Assembly (NCBI GenBank): GCA_035533275.1
Contig: DATLUD010000032.1
Location: forward strand, 8,547 to 72,546
Origin: SCRA01 sp035533275
GTDB taxonomy: Bacteria; Vulcanimicrobiota; Vulcanimicrobiia; Vulcanimicrobiales; SCRA01
Length of the DNA: 64,000 nt
Direction: 5' to 3'
How positions within the stretch are numbered: the stretch's first letter is position 1; every line of letters starts with the position of its first letter. The position numbers and the translations under genes were made by a program. A model generated the notes under the pieces. It saw only the letters and a list, made by a program, of their open reading frames with translations, made no database searches and was not told the origin of the DNA. Shown here one piece after another: positions 8,545 through 17,505 of the stretch.

Positions 8545-9791
8545 GATGCGCCCCCTGTCGCGCTTGCGGCGGCGGCGACGCGAATGACGCCTGCTCGTTC
8601 CAGTTCCGCGATCTCGGCATCCGAGACGGCGAGCACGTCTCGCAAGACCTCGGCGGTGTGCTCGCCGAGAACGGGAGGCGCGACCGGACGATCGACGCCC
8701 TCGCCGCCGAGCCGAAGCGGTGGGCCGGGAACGCGCACGTCCCCGTATTCCGGATGCGAGAGCATCGGAAACATGCCGCGTGCCTGAGTCTGCGGGTGCT
8801 CGAGCGCTTCGGGGACCGAGAAGATGGCGCTGGCCGGGACGCCGCTGCGCTCGAGGAGCTCTTCCCACGCGGCGGTGGTGCGTTCGGCGACGATCTCCTC
8901 GACGAGACGCTCCAGCTCCACGCGGTTGGCCATGCGATCCTGCGTCCGGCGATACCGCGGGTCGGCCGCCAGGTCCTCGCGGCCGACGGCGGCGCAAAAG
9001 AGCTGCCAGAACTTGCTCGTGAAGATCGCGATGGCGAGCCAGCCGTCCTTCGTGCGAAAGGTTCCGTACGGCACGACGCTGGGGTGACGCGATCCCGTGC
9101 GCCGCGGAGTCGAGCCGGTGGCGTCGTAGAGCGTGGCCATGTAGCCCAGCAGCGAGACGAGGCCGTCGTGCAGGGCGACGTCGACGTGGCGCGGCGGCTG
9201 TCCGCGGTCGCGACCGCGCAGGGCCGCGAGGATGCCGATCGCCGCCAAGAGGCCGCCGGTGAGGTCGCCGATCGGTATGGAGATCCTGACCGGCGGGCCG
9301 GCCGGCTCTCCGTTCGTGCTCAGCACGCCGCTGATGGCCTGCGTGATGATGTCGTAGGCGAGGCGATCGCGCAACGGCCCGTCTCGGCCGAAGCCGGAGA
9401 TCGAGCAGAGGATGAGCGCCGGGTTGACGCTCCGGAGGGCATCGTCGTCCAGACCGATCCGCTCCATCGTACCGGGGCGAAAGTTCTCGACGAGCACGTC
9501 GGCGTCGCGGCAGAGGTCCAGGACGAGCTCCCTGCCCCGCGGCGTGGTCACGTCGATCGCGACGCTCTTCTTGTTGCGGTTGACGGCCAGATAGTAGTGA
9601 CTCTGGCCGTGCTTGAAGGGGGCGCTGTGCCGCGTGGTGTCGCCGCCCTTCGGGTGCTCGACCTTGATGACGGAGGCGCCGAGGTCGCCCAGGAGCATCG
9701 TGGCGTAGGGACCGGCGAGCACGCGCGTCAGGTCGACGACGCGAACGCCGTCGAGAGGTCCCCGCCGCGCACCAGCCTCTGCCCGCACCAT
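8541..9791 (-). CDS. class III (CaiB/BaiF family) CoA-transferase
   Basis: First gene of the leftward UGSC-1 operon. The ATG at 9791 has a GGAGGAG ribosome site 5 nt upstream, so I prefer it to the start at 9923, which would add 44 residues unlike the family. The resulting 416-residue protein has G-V-R-V-V-D-L-T-R (about 15-23), L-L-G-D-L-G-A-S-V-I-K-V-E, N-R-N-K-K-S-V and the catalytic Asp176 in P-I-G-D-L-T-G-G, and ends with a C-terminal L-G-E-H-T-A-E-V-L. It would transfer CoA between acids like its neighbour, from which it differs in sequence, suggesting an old duplication. Transcription probably starts near 9868 and is shared with the divergent GntR regulator through palindromes at 9888-9904. 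Confidence 0.92.
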   Translation of the reverse strand: MVRAEAGARRGPLDGVRVVDLTRVLAGPYATMLLGDLGASVIKVEHPKGGDTTRHSAPFKHGQSHYYLAVNRNKKSVAIDVTTPRGRELVLDLCRDADVLVENFRPGTMERIGLDDDALRSVNPALILCSISGFGRDGPLRDRLAYDIITQAISGVLSTNGEPAGPPVRISIPIGDLTGGLLAAIGILAALRGRDRGQPPRHVDVALHDGLVSLLGYMATLYDATGSTPRRTGSRHPSVVPYGTFRTKDGWLAIAIFTSKFWQLFCAAVGREDLAADPRYRRTQDRMANRVELERLVEEIVAERTTAAWEELLERSGVPASAIFSVPEALEHPQTQARGMFPMLSHPEYGDVRVPGPPLRLGGEGVDRPVAPPVLGEHTAEVLRDVLAVSDAEIAELERAGVIRVAAAASATGGAS

Positions 9792-9874
9792 GCAGCTCCT
9801 CCATTGCTTGGACACGCTTGAGCAATCCGCGGCCCGTCCCGAGGAATGGCAAGGAACGGCCGCTTCTTCACCGA

Positions 9875-9911
9875 ATCTAACTTTGCGACAATTATTGTAA
9901 CAATTTTGTAT
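9875..9911. promoter_or_regulatory. divergent promoters with nested palindromic GntR operator
   Basis: ACAAT-T-ATTGT (9888-9898) and ATTGT-A-ACAAT (9894-9904) are two overlapping perfect palindromes, like the TTGT/ACAA operators bound by FCD-type GntR proteins. Leftward, TTGTTA (9903-9898) and TTAGAT (9880-9875) are 17 bp apart. Rightward, TTGCGA (9883-9888) and TTGTAT (9906-9911) are 17 bp apart. The operator overlaps both promoters, so one regulator could repress both directions. Confidence 0.6.
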
Positions 9912-9996
9912 GTATCCTGCCACATGGACCGTCCCAAGTCAAGAGGATGCTTTCGACGCGAAGGCCAAGTCGCGGGCCAACCAGCCTGGAGCCAGG

Positions 9997-10701
9997 ATGC
10001 CAAAGCAGACCAAGGGCCGAGTCAAGCGCGGCCTTCACGATCCGACCGAAAGCATCCGCGAGGCCATCGCGAGCGGCCGCTTTCACCCGAATGAGCGTTT
10101 GGTGGAGGAGTCGCTCTCGCAGCTTTTCCGCGCGAACCGAAGCGCCGTGCGCCTTGCCCTCGCGCGCCTGGAGCAAGAAGGCCTCGTCGTTCGCGAACCA
10201 AACCGGGGGGCACGCGTCCGCGTCGTCTTGCCTCATGAGGCGGTACAATTGGCCGAGGCCCGCTCCGTCCTCGAGGCGCTCATCGCACGCCACGCCGCGA
10301 CCAACGTTACCCCGGCGGACGCCGACGAGCTGCGCGGCATACAACGGGAGCTCGAGCGGCTCTACGCGGCCGGGGATCTGATGGCGTATCTCTCCGAGAA
10401 CGTCCGTCTACATTCCGCCATCGTTCGCATCGCGAACCAGGAGGTCGCCGCCAAACTCCTGCGGGGCCTGCGCTACCAGAGCGTCTCCGCGCAGTTCCGC
10501 TCGTTCCTGCAGCCGGGGCGGCCGACGGAATCGGTCAGCGAGCACGCGGCGCTGGTGGACGCCATCGTCTCGGGCGACCCCGATGCCGCCGAGCATGCGA
10601 TGCGCAGCCACCTCGACGCCGCGGTGGAATCGGTCAAGCGCGCCATTGCCAGCCTCGCGCCCGACGGCCATGCCGACTCGGCTCACACGGAGGTGGATTG
10701 A
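9997..10701 (+). CDS. GntR family transcriptional regulator (FCD subfamily)
   Basis: A 234-residue GntR repressor. The N-terminal winged helix-turn-helix spans about 12-75 with E-S-I-R-E-A-I-A-S-G-R-F, N-E-R-L-V-E-E-S-L-S and N-R-G-A-R-V-R-V-V. The C-terminal all-helical FCD ligand domain includes E-A-R-S-V-L-E-A-L-I and the metal-binding-type E-H-A-A-L-V-D-A-I. I start it at the ATG at 9997 (GGAG upstream) because the likely rightward promoter sits at 9883-9911, which makes the start at 9910 improbable; the length then fits the family. It diverges from the UGSC-1 operon and leads the amidohydrolase and ferredoxin-oxidoreductase genes. I infer that it senses an organic acid of this pathway. 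Confidence 0.88.
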   Translation: MPKQTKGRVKRGLHDPTESIREAIASGRFHPNERLVEESLSQLFRANRSAVRLALARLEQEGLVVREPNRGARVRVVLPHEAVQLAEARSVLEALIARHAATNVTPADADELRGIQRELERLYAAGDLMAYLSENVRLHSAIVRIANQEVAAKLLRGLRYQSVSAQFRSFLQPGRPTESVSEHAALVDAIVSGDPDAAEHAMRSHLDAAVESVKRAIASLAPDGHADSAHTEVD

Positions 10702-10704
10702 ACG

Positions 10705-11547
10705 ATGCCTCACCCCTTGCGGTCGCCGTCGTTCGCCGTACCCGAAGGCGCGTGCGACTGCCACTTTCACGTCTTCGCGTCCACGGCGTCGTACCCGTTC
10801 ACGCCCGAGCGCAGCTACACGCCGGGGCCCGCTCCGCTTTCCGCGTACCGTGACCTGCAGAGCACCTTGGGCATTCAACGCGGCGTGCTGGTGCAGCCGA
10901 GCGTCTACGGAACCGACAACCGGCTCCTCATCGACGTCCTGCGCGAGAACCGCGACCTGCGCGGCGTTGCCGTGGTGGACGACCGCGTGAGCGATCACGA
11001 GCTCTCCGAGCTGCATCGCGCGGGCGTGCGCGGCATCCGGATCAATACGTTCTCCGGCGCGGGCGTGGACGTGGAGCTCCTCGAGAGGCTCGCGCAGCGG
11101 GTGGCCGGGCTGGGATGGCACATTCAGCTGTTCGTCTCGGGCCGGCAAGTTGCCGAGCTCGAAGAGCGGATCCTCGAGCTCCCGGTGCACGTCGTCTTCG
11201 ATCATCTCGGCAACGTACCGGCCTCCGAGGGCATCGATGCCGCGGGGTTTCGTTCGCTGCTGCGCATGCTTGCGAGCGGCCGAGTGTGGGTGAAGCTCTC
11301 CGGCGCATACCGCGTGACCGAAGAGGGTCCGCCGTACCGCGACACGATCGCCATGGCGCGTGCCCTGGTGGAGGCGGCTCCAGAGCGTGCCGTATGGGGC
11401 AGCGATTGGCCGCATCCGAAGCTGGACGGGCGTCCGGAGCCCGACGACACGGCACTGCTCGACCTGCTGGCCTTTTGGGCGCCCGACGCCGCGGTGCGCA
11501 AGAGGATCCTGGTGGACAATCCCGCGCATCTGTACGACTTCACGTAG
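10705..11547 (+). CDS. metal-dependent amidohydrolase (LigI-like)
   Basis: A 280-residue TIM-barrel hydrolase of the amidohydrolase-2 group. The metal site opens with C-D-C-H-F-H-V-F (about 18-25), the third strand has G-I-R-I-N, a central His lies in V-F-D-H-L-G-N (about 171), and the family signature W-G-S-D-W-P-H-P appears near 231-238. The closest known type is 2-pyrone-4,6-dicarboxylate lactonase and related lactone hydrolases. The gene starts 3 nt after the GntR stop, so the two are co-transcribed and it probably acts on a cyclic or dicarboxylic intermediate of the acids handled here. The exact substrate is unknown. Confidence 0.82.
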   Translation: MPHPLRSPSFAVPEGACDCHFHVFASTASYPFTPERSYTPGPAPLSAYRDLQSTLGIQRGVLVQPSVYGTDNRLLIDVLRENRDLRGVAVVDDRVSDHELSELHRAGVRGIRINTFSGAGVDVELLERLAQRVAGLGWHIQLFVSGRQVAELEERILELPVHVVFDHLGNVPASEGIDAAGFRSLLRMLASGRVWVKLSGAYRVTEEGPPYRDTIAMARALVEAAPERAVWGSDWPHPKLDGRPEPDDTALLDLLAFWAPDAAVRKRILVDNPAHLYDFT

Positions 11548-11799
11548 GGCGCCGCTGAGCGCCCGCTCTCCAGAGCGAGGGAAGGAGGCAATGCGCCACC
11601 TTCCCCCGTGGCGCTGTCGTCAGCGGGCAAAAGAAACTTCTTACAAGCCAGAAGGCGAAGGGTCACCTCCGCGTCAACCGAATGCCCGTATACGCGGAGC
11701 TGTTGCAGAATCGCGCCTAGCAGAGAAGATCGCTGGACCGCGCGGTCGCGGCAACGAGCTCGAGGCGAGGGCGCACCGTTGACCGGCCAACCGCACGAC
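11548..11799 (+). other. intergenic leader before the GltD-like gene
   Basis: A 252-nt gap inside a rightward gene group. CTCCGCG (11667-11673) and CGCGGAG (11693-11699) could pair across a 19-nt loop. I see no convincing promoter, riboswitch or small gene. Confidence 0.3.
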
Positions 11800-13434
11800 A
11801 TGACACCGATCATCGACCTTCTCGCGGAGCGAGGGACCGGTGCCGTTCGCTCGCGGCATCCGATCTACGTGGATTACTTGCCCCCGTGCAATCAGGCATG
11901 TCCCGCCGGAGAGAACGTCCAAGCGTGGCTGGCGCTGGCGCAAGCCGGACGCTACCGTGAGGCGTGGCTGGAGCTGGTGAAGGACAATCCCTTGCCGGCC
12001 GTGCACGGGCGCGTCTGCTACCACCCCTGTGAATCCCACTGCAATCGCGGCGAGCTGGACGTTGCCATCAGCATCCATGCCGTGGAGCGCTTTCTGGGAG
12101 ACCTTGCCACCAGCGAGGGCTGGCGCTTCCCCGTGGCGGCGCCCACCGGCAAGCGCGTGCTCATCGTCGGCGCCGGACCCTGTGGCCTCTCGGCCGCCTA
12201 TCACCTCGCGAGCATGGGACACGCGGTCGAGGTGCGCGACGCCGGCTCTGAGCCTGGGGGCATGCTGCACTTCGGCATTCCCGCCTACCGTCTTCCACGC
12301 AACGACCTCTTGCAGGAGGTGCGCCGCATCGAGGAGATGGGCGTCACGTTCGTGCTCAACCACGAAGTCCGCGACGTCCGCGCCGAGCGGGACGCCGGGG
12401 GCTTCGATGCCGTGCTCGTCGCGATCGGCATGCAGATCGACCGGCGCGTGGAGATTCCCGCGCGCGACGCCAGCCGCGTGCTCTCGGCCATCCAGCTCTT
12501 GCGGGACATCGAGGAGAACCAGGCACCCGTGCTGGGCAGACGCGTCGTGATCTACGGCGGCGGAAACACGGCGATGGATGCCGCCAGATCCGCCCGGCGC
12601 TTGGGCGCGACGGAGCCCTTGATCGTCTATCGCCGCGACCGCACGCATATGCGGGCGCACGACTTCGAGCTCCAGGAGGCGCTGACCGAGGGCGTCACGG
12701 TCAAGTGGCTGAGCACCATCAGCAGCATCGGCGAGGGTGACCTCACGGTCGAGCTGATGGAGCTGGACGAGCACGGCGTTCCGCAGCCCACGGGCCGGTT
12801 CGAGCGCCTCGAAGCCGACGCCGTCGTGCTGGCGCTGGGACAGGAAGTGGAATCCGCGTTTCTGCGGTCCGTTCCCGGCATCGCGTTTCGCCGCGACGGC
12901 AGCATCGCCGTCGACGAGAACCTGATGACGGGACACCCGGGCATCTTCGCCGGCGGCGACGTGATCCCGGACGAGCACTCCGCGACGGTGGCCGTGGGGC
13001 ACGGCAAGAAGGCGGCGCGCGCCATCGACGCATGGCTGCGCGGCGAGGTGCGTGCCAAGCCCGAGAAGCACCCCGTCGTCACCTACGAGATGCTCAACCT
13101 GCCGATCTACAGCGACGTGGAGCCGAAGGCGGAGCGCACCATCGAGCTGGAGGAGCGCCTGGAGGGCTTCGACGAGGTGGTGGTGGGTCTGACGGAGCCC
13201 GAGGCCAGATACGAGGCGCAGCGCTGCCTCTCGTGCGGCAACTGCTTCGAGTGCGATCAGTGTTACGCCGCGTGCCCGGAGACCGCGATCATCAAGCTCG
13301 GCCCGGGCCGGCGCTACGAGGTGGACTATGAGCGCTGCACCGGCTGCGCCGTGTGCTTCGCGCAGTGCCCGTGCCGCGCCATCGAGATGATCGCGGAGCC
13401 AAGCGCCGTGGCGTTCGGAGGCGTTCCCTCATGA
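11800..13434 (+). CDS. GltD-like NAD(P)H flavoprotein with C-terminal two-cluster ferredoxin domain
   Basis: A 544-residue protein from the ATG at 11800. An N-terminal iron-sulfur domain carries Cys30, Cys34, Cys73, Cys77 and Cys81. The FAD-binding V-G-A-G-P-C-G-L-S follows at about 123-131, and the NAD(P)H site G-G-G-N-T-A-M-D near 248-255, as in glutamate synthase small subunits. After a linker the C-terminus has two ferredoxin-type Cys clusters, C-x2-C-x2-C-x2-C-x2-C-x3-C-P and C-T-G-C-A-V-C-F-A-Q-C-P, that could hold two [4Fe-4S] centres. It overlaps the NifJ-type gene in ATGA. This arrangement fits electron transfer between NAD(P)H and ferredoxin for the 2-oxoacid oxidoreductase rather than glutamate synthesis, since no gltB is nearby. 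Confidence 0.88.
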   Translation: MTPIIDLLAERGTGAVRSRHPIYVDYLPPCNQACPAGENVQAWLALAQAGRYREAWLELVKDNPLPAVHGRVCYHPCESHCNRGELDVAISIHAVERFLGDLATSEGWRFPVAAPTGKRVLIVGAGPCGLSAAYHLASMGHAVEVRDAGSEPGGMLHFGIPAYRLPRNDLLQEVRRIEEMGVTFVLNHEVRDVRAERDAGGFDAVLVAIGMQIDRRVEIPARDASRVLSAIQLLRDIEENQAPVLGRRVVIYGGGNTAMDAARSARRLGATEPLIVYRRDRTHMRAHDFELQEALTEGVTVKWLSTISSIGEGDLTVELMELDEHGVPQPTGRFERLEADAVVLALGQEVESAFLRSVPGIAFRRDGSIAVDENLMTGHPGIFAGGDVIPDEHSATVAVGHGKKAARAIDAWLRGEVRAKPEKHPVVTYEMLNLPIYSDVEPKAERTIELEERLEGFDEVVVGLTEPEARYEAQRCLSCGNCFECDQCYAACPETAIIKLGPGRRYEVDYERCTGCAVCFAQCPCRAIEMIAEPSAVAFGGVPS

Positions 13435-16400
13435 AGAAACCGACCGTGACGATCGACGGCAACACGGCCGTCGCGCACGTCGCCTATCGCGTCAACGAAG
13501 TGTGCGCGATCTTCCCGATCACGCCATCGTCGACGATGGCGGAGCTGGCGGACGAATGGTCCTCCGCCGGACTCCGGAACATCTGGGGCACCGTCCCGGT
13601 GGTCCAGCAGATGCAGAGCGAAGGCGGGGCGGCAGGGGCGGTTCACGGCTCGCTCCAATCGGGGGCGCTCACGACGACCTTCACGGCCTCTCAGGGTCTG
13701 CTGCTGATGCTGCCCAACATGTTCAAGATCGCCGGTGAGCTGACGCCGACGGTCTTCCACGTGGCGGCGCGCTCGATCGCCACGCAGGCGCTCTCCATCT
13801 TCGGCGATCATTCGGACGTCATGGCGGCGCGGGGCACCGGCTTCGCGCTCCTGAGCTCGGGCTCGGTGCAGGAGGCGCACGACTTCGCGCTGATCGCGCA
13901 GGCGGCGACGCTGGAGGGCCGCGTTCCGATCCTGCACTTCTTCGACGGCTTTCGCACCTCGCACGAGGTGAACACCATCGAGCTGCTCGACGACGAGCAG
14001 ATTCGCGCGATGATCGACGACCACTGGGTCTGGGAGCATCGCCGGCGCGCGCTCAACCCGGAGCACCCCTTCATCCGCGGCACCGCGCACAATCCCGATA
14101 CGTTCTTCCAAGCGCGCGAGACGGTCAATCCCTTCTACGCCCGCATGCCGGAGATCGTGCAAGCGGCGATGCGGCGCTTCGCCGAGCGCTCGGGGCGCAG
14201 CTACTCGCTGGTGGAGTACGACGGCGATCCCGACGCGCAGCGCGCGATCGTGGTGATGGGATCGGCGGCCGAGACGGCGCGCGAGACGGCGCGGGTCTTG
14301 CGCGGGCGCGGTGAGCGCGTGGGCGTCGTGCAGGTGCACCTCTACCGCCCGTTCCCGGCCCAGGCGCTGCTCGACGCGATTCCCGCCTCGTGCACCGCGC
14401 TGGCGGTCCTCGACCGGACCAAGGAGCCGGGCGCGCCCGGCGAGCCGCTCTATCTCGACGTGGTCACGACGCTCGCGACGGCGCTGGGCGACGGCCATCG
14501 CGCCGGGATGCCGCGCGTCATCGGCGGCCGCTACGGCCTCTCGTCCAAAGACTTCACTCCGGCCATGGCGCGCGCCGTCTTCGACGAGCTGAAGAGCGAG
14601 GCGCCGAAGAACGGCTTCACCGTCGGGATCGAGGACGACGTCTCCGGAAGCAGCCTGCCCTACGACCGGTCGTTCGGCATCGAGCCGGATGACGTGGTTC
14701 GAGCCGTGTTCTACGGCCTGGGCGCCGACGGGACGGTGGGGGCGAACAAGAACAGCGTCAAGATCATCGGCGAGGACGCCGGTCTCTTCGCCCAGGCGTA
14801 CTTCGAGTACGACTCGCACAAGTCCGGCGCGCTGACGGTCTCGCATCTGCGCTTCGGCCCGCGTCCGATCCGCGCGCCGTACGCCGTGAGCTCCGCGAAC
14901 TTCGTCTCGTGCCACCGCTTCGACTTCCTCTCTCGCCTCGACGTGCTGCGCGCGGCCTTGCCCGGCGCGACGTTCCTGTTGAACAGCCCGTACGGCCCCG
15001 AGGAGGTCTGGGACCGGCTGCCGCGCTCGGTGCAGAGAGAGATCATCGGCAAGCGCCTACGCTTCCACGTGATCGACGCCTCGCGCGTGGCGCAGGAGGC
15101 GGGCCTGGGCGGACGGATCAACACCGTGCTGCAAACCTGCTTCTTCGCGCTCGCGGGCGTCCTGCCCAAGGACGACGCCATCGAGCGCATCAAGCAGGGT
15201 ATCCGCAAGAGCTACGGTCAGAAGGGCGCGGACGTCCTTCGCGCAAACTTCGCGGCCGTCGATCGCGCGCTCGACGAGCTGCGGGAGGTCGCGGTTCCGG
15301 CGGCGGTCACCAGCACCTTCGAGATCCCGCCGCTCGTGCCGCCGACCGCGCCGGAGTTCGTGCGATCGGTGACCGCGAAGATGTTCGCCGGCTTGGGCGA
15401 CGAGCTGCCGGTGAGCGCGATGCCCGTGGACGGAACGTTCCCGTCCGGGACGGCGGCCTACGAGAAGCGCGGCGTCTCGGACGAGGCGCCGGTGTGGGAG
15501 CCCGACCTCTGCATCCAATGCGGGCGCTGCAGCTTCGTCTGCCCGCACAGCATCATCCGCGCGAAGTACTACGACCGGCACAAGCTGGCCGATGCTCCGG
15601 GATCGTTCAAGTCGGCACCCGCCAACGCCAGGGGCTACCCGGACGTGTACTACACGCTGGAGTTCTCCGTCGACGACTGCACGGGATGCGGCCTCTGCGT
15701 CGAGGTCTGCCCCGCTGAGAGCCCGGCCGTCCCGGGGATGAAGGCGGTGAACCTGGCGGAGAAGGCGCCGCTGCTCGAGCAGTCGCACGAGAACTTCTCC
15801 TTCTTCCAGCGGCTGCCCGTGAACGATCGTGCCCGCGTGGACTTCGCGAACGTGCGCGGCGTGCAGTTCTTGGAGCCGACCTTCGAGTTCTCCGGCGCCT
15901 GCGCGGGGTGCGGCGAGACGCCGTACCTCAAGGTGCTCTCTCAGCTCTTCGGCGACCGCGCGCAGATCGCCAACGCGACGGGGTGCTCCTCCATCTACGG
16001 CGGCAATCTTCCCGCCACGCCGTGGACCACCAACAGCGAAGGGCGGGGTCCGGCCTGGTCGAACTCGCTCTTCGAGGACGACGCGGAGTTCGGGTTCGGC
16101 TTCCGGCTCGCGATCGACAAGCACCTGGAGCTGGCGCAGGCCCTGCTCTCCGAGCTGGCGCCGCAGCTGGGGCCGCGGGTCGTCGAGGAGATCCTAGGGG
16201 CGCGCCAGATCGAGGAGTCGGAGATCCGCGCCCAGCGCGTGCGCCTGGCGGAGCTCAAAGCCCGGCTCTTCGCGCTCGACGACGATCGCGCGCGCCATCT
16301 GCTCTCCGTGGTGGACCTGCTGGTCAGGCGCAGCGTCTGGATCGTGGGCGGCGACGGCTGGGCCTACGACATCGGCTCCGGCGGGCTGGACCACGTGATC

Positions 16401-17006
16401 GCCAGCGGCCGCGACGTCAACGTCTTGGTGCTCGACACCGGCGTCTACTCGAATACGGGCGGGCAGGCGTCGAAGGCCACGCCGCTGGGCGCGGCGGCGA
16501 AGTTCGCCTCCGCCGGCAAGCGCATTCCTCGCAAGGACCTCGCGCTCCAGGCCATCGCGTACGGCAACGTGTACGTGGCGCAGATCGCGATGGGGGCAAG
16601 CCTGCAGCACACGCTGTTGGCGCTGCGCGAGGCCGAAGCCTACGAGGGACCCTCGCTGCTGCTGGCCTACAGCCACTGCATCGCTCACGGCTACGACATG
16701 CGCGACGGCCTTGCGCAGCAGGACCTCGCCGTCGCCAGCGGCTACTGGCCGCTGTTCCGCTTCAACCCGGCCATGCGTAAGGTCGGCGTGAACCCCTTCC
16801 GTCTCGACTCGCCGCGGCCCACGATCGCGTTCAAGGATTACGCCTACAACGAGCTGCGCTACAAGACGCTGACGCGGGACCGCCCGGCCGAGGCGGAGAC
16901 GCTGCTGGAGACGGCGCAGACCGGGGTCACCGCGAAGTACCGGCAATACGAGGAGTTGGCCTCGCGCGACGGGAGCCGTTTCCAGCTGCTTGGCGCTCGC
17001 GCCTAG
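13431..17006 (+). CDS. nifJ: NifJ-type 2-oxoacid (pyruvate):ferredoxin/flavodoxin oxidoreductase
   Basis: A 1191-residue single-chain PFOR, normal for the homodimeric NifJ type. In order it has the N-terminal pyrimidine-binding domain (I-F-P-I-T-P-S-S-T-M-A-E), the transketolase-C-like domain, the gamma domain (G-L-G-A-D-G-T-V-G-A-N-K), a two-cluster ferredoxin domain (C-I-Q-C-G-R-C-S-F-V-C-P and C-T-G-C-G-L-C-V-E-V-C-P) and the C-terminal thiamine-diphosphate domain with C-A-G-C-G-E-T, G-G-D-G-W-A-Y-D-I-G and S-N-T-G-G-Q. It oxidises pyruvate or another 2-oxoacid to acyl-CoA with reduction of ferredoxin or flavodoxin, or runs in reverse. Coupling to the GltD-like protein suggests redox balancing with NAD(P)H. 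A cytochrome gene follows on the other strand, so the host may tolerate some oxygen. Confidence 0.95.
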   Translation: MKKPTVTIDGNTAVAHVAYRVNEVCAIFPITPSSTMAELADEWSSAGLRNIWGTVPVVQQMQSEGGAAGAVHGSLQSGALTTTFTASQGLLLMLPNMFKIAGELTPTVFHVAARSIATQALSIFGDHSDVMAARGTGFALLSSGSVQEAHDFALIAQAATLEGRVPILHFFDGFRTSHEVNTIELLDDEQIRAMIDDHWVWEHRRRALNPEHPFIRGTAHNPDTFFQARETVNPFYARMPEIVQAAMRRFAERSGRSYSLVEYDGDPDAQRAIVVMGSAAETARETARVLRGRGERVGVVQVHLYRPFPAQALLDAIPASCTALAVLDRTKEPGAPGEPLYLDVVTTLATALGDGHRAGMPRVIGGRYGLSSKDFTPAMARAVFDELKSEAPKNGFTVGIEDDVSGSSLPYDRSFGIEPDDVVRAVFYGLGADGTVGANKNSVKIIGEDAGLFAQAYFEYDSHKSGALTVSHLRFGPRPIRAPYAVSSANFVSCHRFDFLSRLDVLRAALPGATFLLNSPYGPEEVWDRLPRSVQREIIGKRLRFHVIDASRVAQEAGLGGRINTVLQTCFFALAGVLPKDDAIERIKQGIRKSYGQKGADVLRANFAAVDRALDELREVAVPAAVTSTFEIPPLVPPTAPEFVRSVTAKMFAGLGDELPVSAMPVDGTFPSGTAAYEKRGVSDEAPVWEPDLCIQCGRCSFVCPHSIIRAKYYDRHKLADAPGSFKSAPANARGYPDVYYTLEFSVDDCTGCGLCVEVCPAESPAVPGMKAVNLAEKAPLLEQSHENFSFFQRLPVNDRARVDFANVRGVQFLEPTFEFSGACAGCGETPYLKVLSQLFGDRAQIANATGCSSIYGGNLPATPWTTNSEGRGPAWSNSLFEDDAEFGFGFRLAIDKHLELAQALLSELAPQLGPRVVEEILGARQIEESEIRAQRVRLAELKARLFALDDDRARHLLSVVDLLVRRSVWIVGGDGWAYDIGSGGLDHVIASGRDVNVLVLDTGVYSNTGGQASKATPLGAAAKFASAGKRIPRKDLALQAIAYGNVYVAQIAMGASLQHTLLALREAEAYEGPSLLLAYSHCIAHGYDMRDGLAQQDLAVASGYWPLFRFNPAMRKVGVNPFRLDSPRPTIAFKDYAYNELRYKTLTRDRPAEAETLLETAQTGVTAKYRQYEELASRDGSRFQLLGARA

Positions 17007-17494
17007 GGCTCCGCGTCCGACGCATCGCGCTTGGCCGGGGCCGCGGGACGGCCTCCGCGGCGGCGTGTGCAGACGTGCGCCTCAACCCATCGAGTCTCCA
17101 GCACGGTGCTCCCATCCGGCAGGCGCCGCCGGTAGCGGTGCCAGTGGCCGGCCCGCAGATGGGAACCCACGAGCGCGCGCTCCGCGCCCGGGCAGCCGTG
17201 CACGGCGGCGAGGTGAGCCGTCGCGGCGCGGCGAGCGCGGGCCTTGGCGATGTGGGCGTAGTCGACGACCTCGCGGTCGACGGGGATGACCAGACCGCAG
17301 AAGGCACAGCGGTAGGCGACGGTCCGACGGCGCTCGCGCACCTCCATGCCACACGGGTACGGAAGGCTGGAGAGACCACGAGGCGCCGGAGTCCCGATCG
17401 GGCAGAGCGGGGAGGGATCGCCGGCGACGGCCGCGTCGCGCCAGCACCGCAGCGCCTGCTCGCAGTACGCGAGCCCCGGGTCCGTTCGCTTCAT
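17003..17494 (-). CDS. hypothetical protein with Cys/His cluster
   Basis: I do not recognise this 163-residue, Arg-rich protein. Its central part reads Y-R-C-A-F-C-G-L-V-I-P, followed about 30 residues later by a His/Cys stretch (A-H-L-A-A-V-H-G-C), which could bind one zinc ion. The C-terminal half has R-A-G-H-W-H-R-Y-R-R-R and R-W-V-E-A-H-V-C. The ATG at 17494 follows the cytochrome gene by 11 nt on the same strand. The stop overlaps the NifJ stop by 4 nt convergently. It has no signal peptide or membrane segment, so it is probably cytoplasmic although it shares a transcript with an exported cytochrome. Confidence 0.55.
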   Translation of the reverse strand: MKRTDPGLAYCEQALRCWRDAAVAGDPSPLCPIGTPAPRGLSSLPYPCGMEVRERRRTVAYRCAFCGLVIPVDREVVDYAHIAKARARRAATAHLAAVHGCPGAERALVGSHLRAGHWHRYRRRLPDGSTVLETRWVEAHVCTRRRGGRPAAPAKRDASDAEP

Positions 17495-17505
17495 CGGGGA
17501 CGAGC

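Noticed and set aside
9910..9996. Earlier start of the GntR regulator
   Set aside because: It lies within or next to the likely promoter and adds residues not found in the family.
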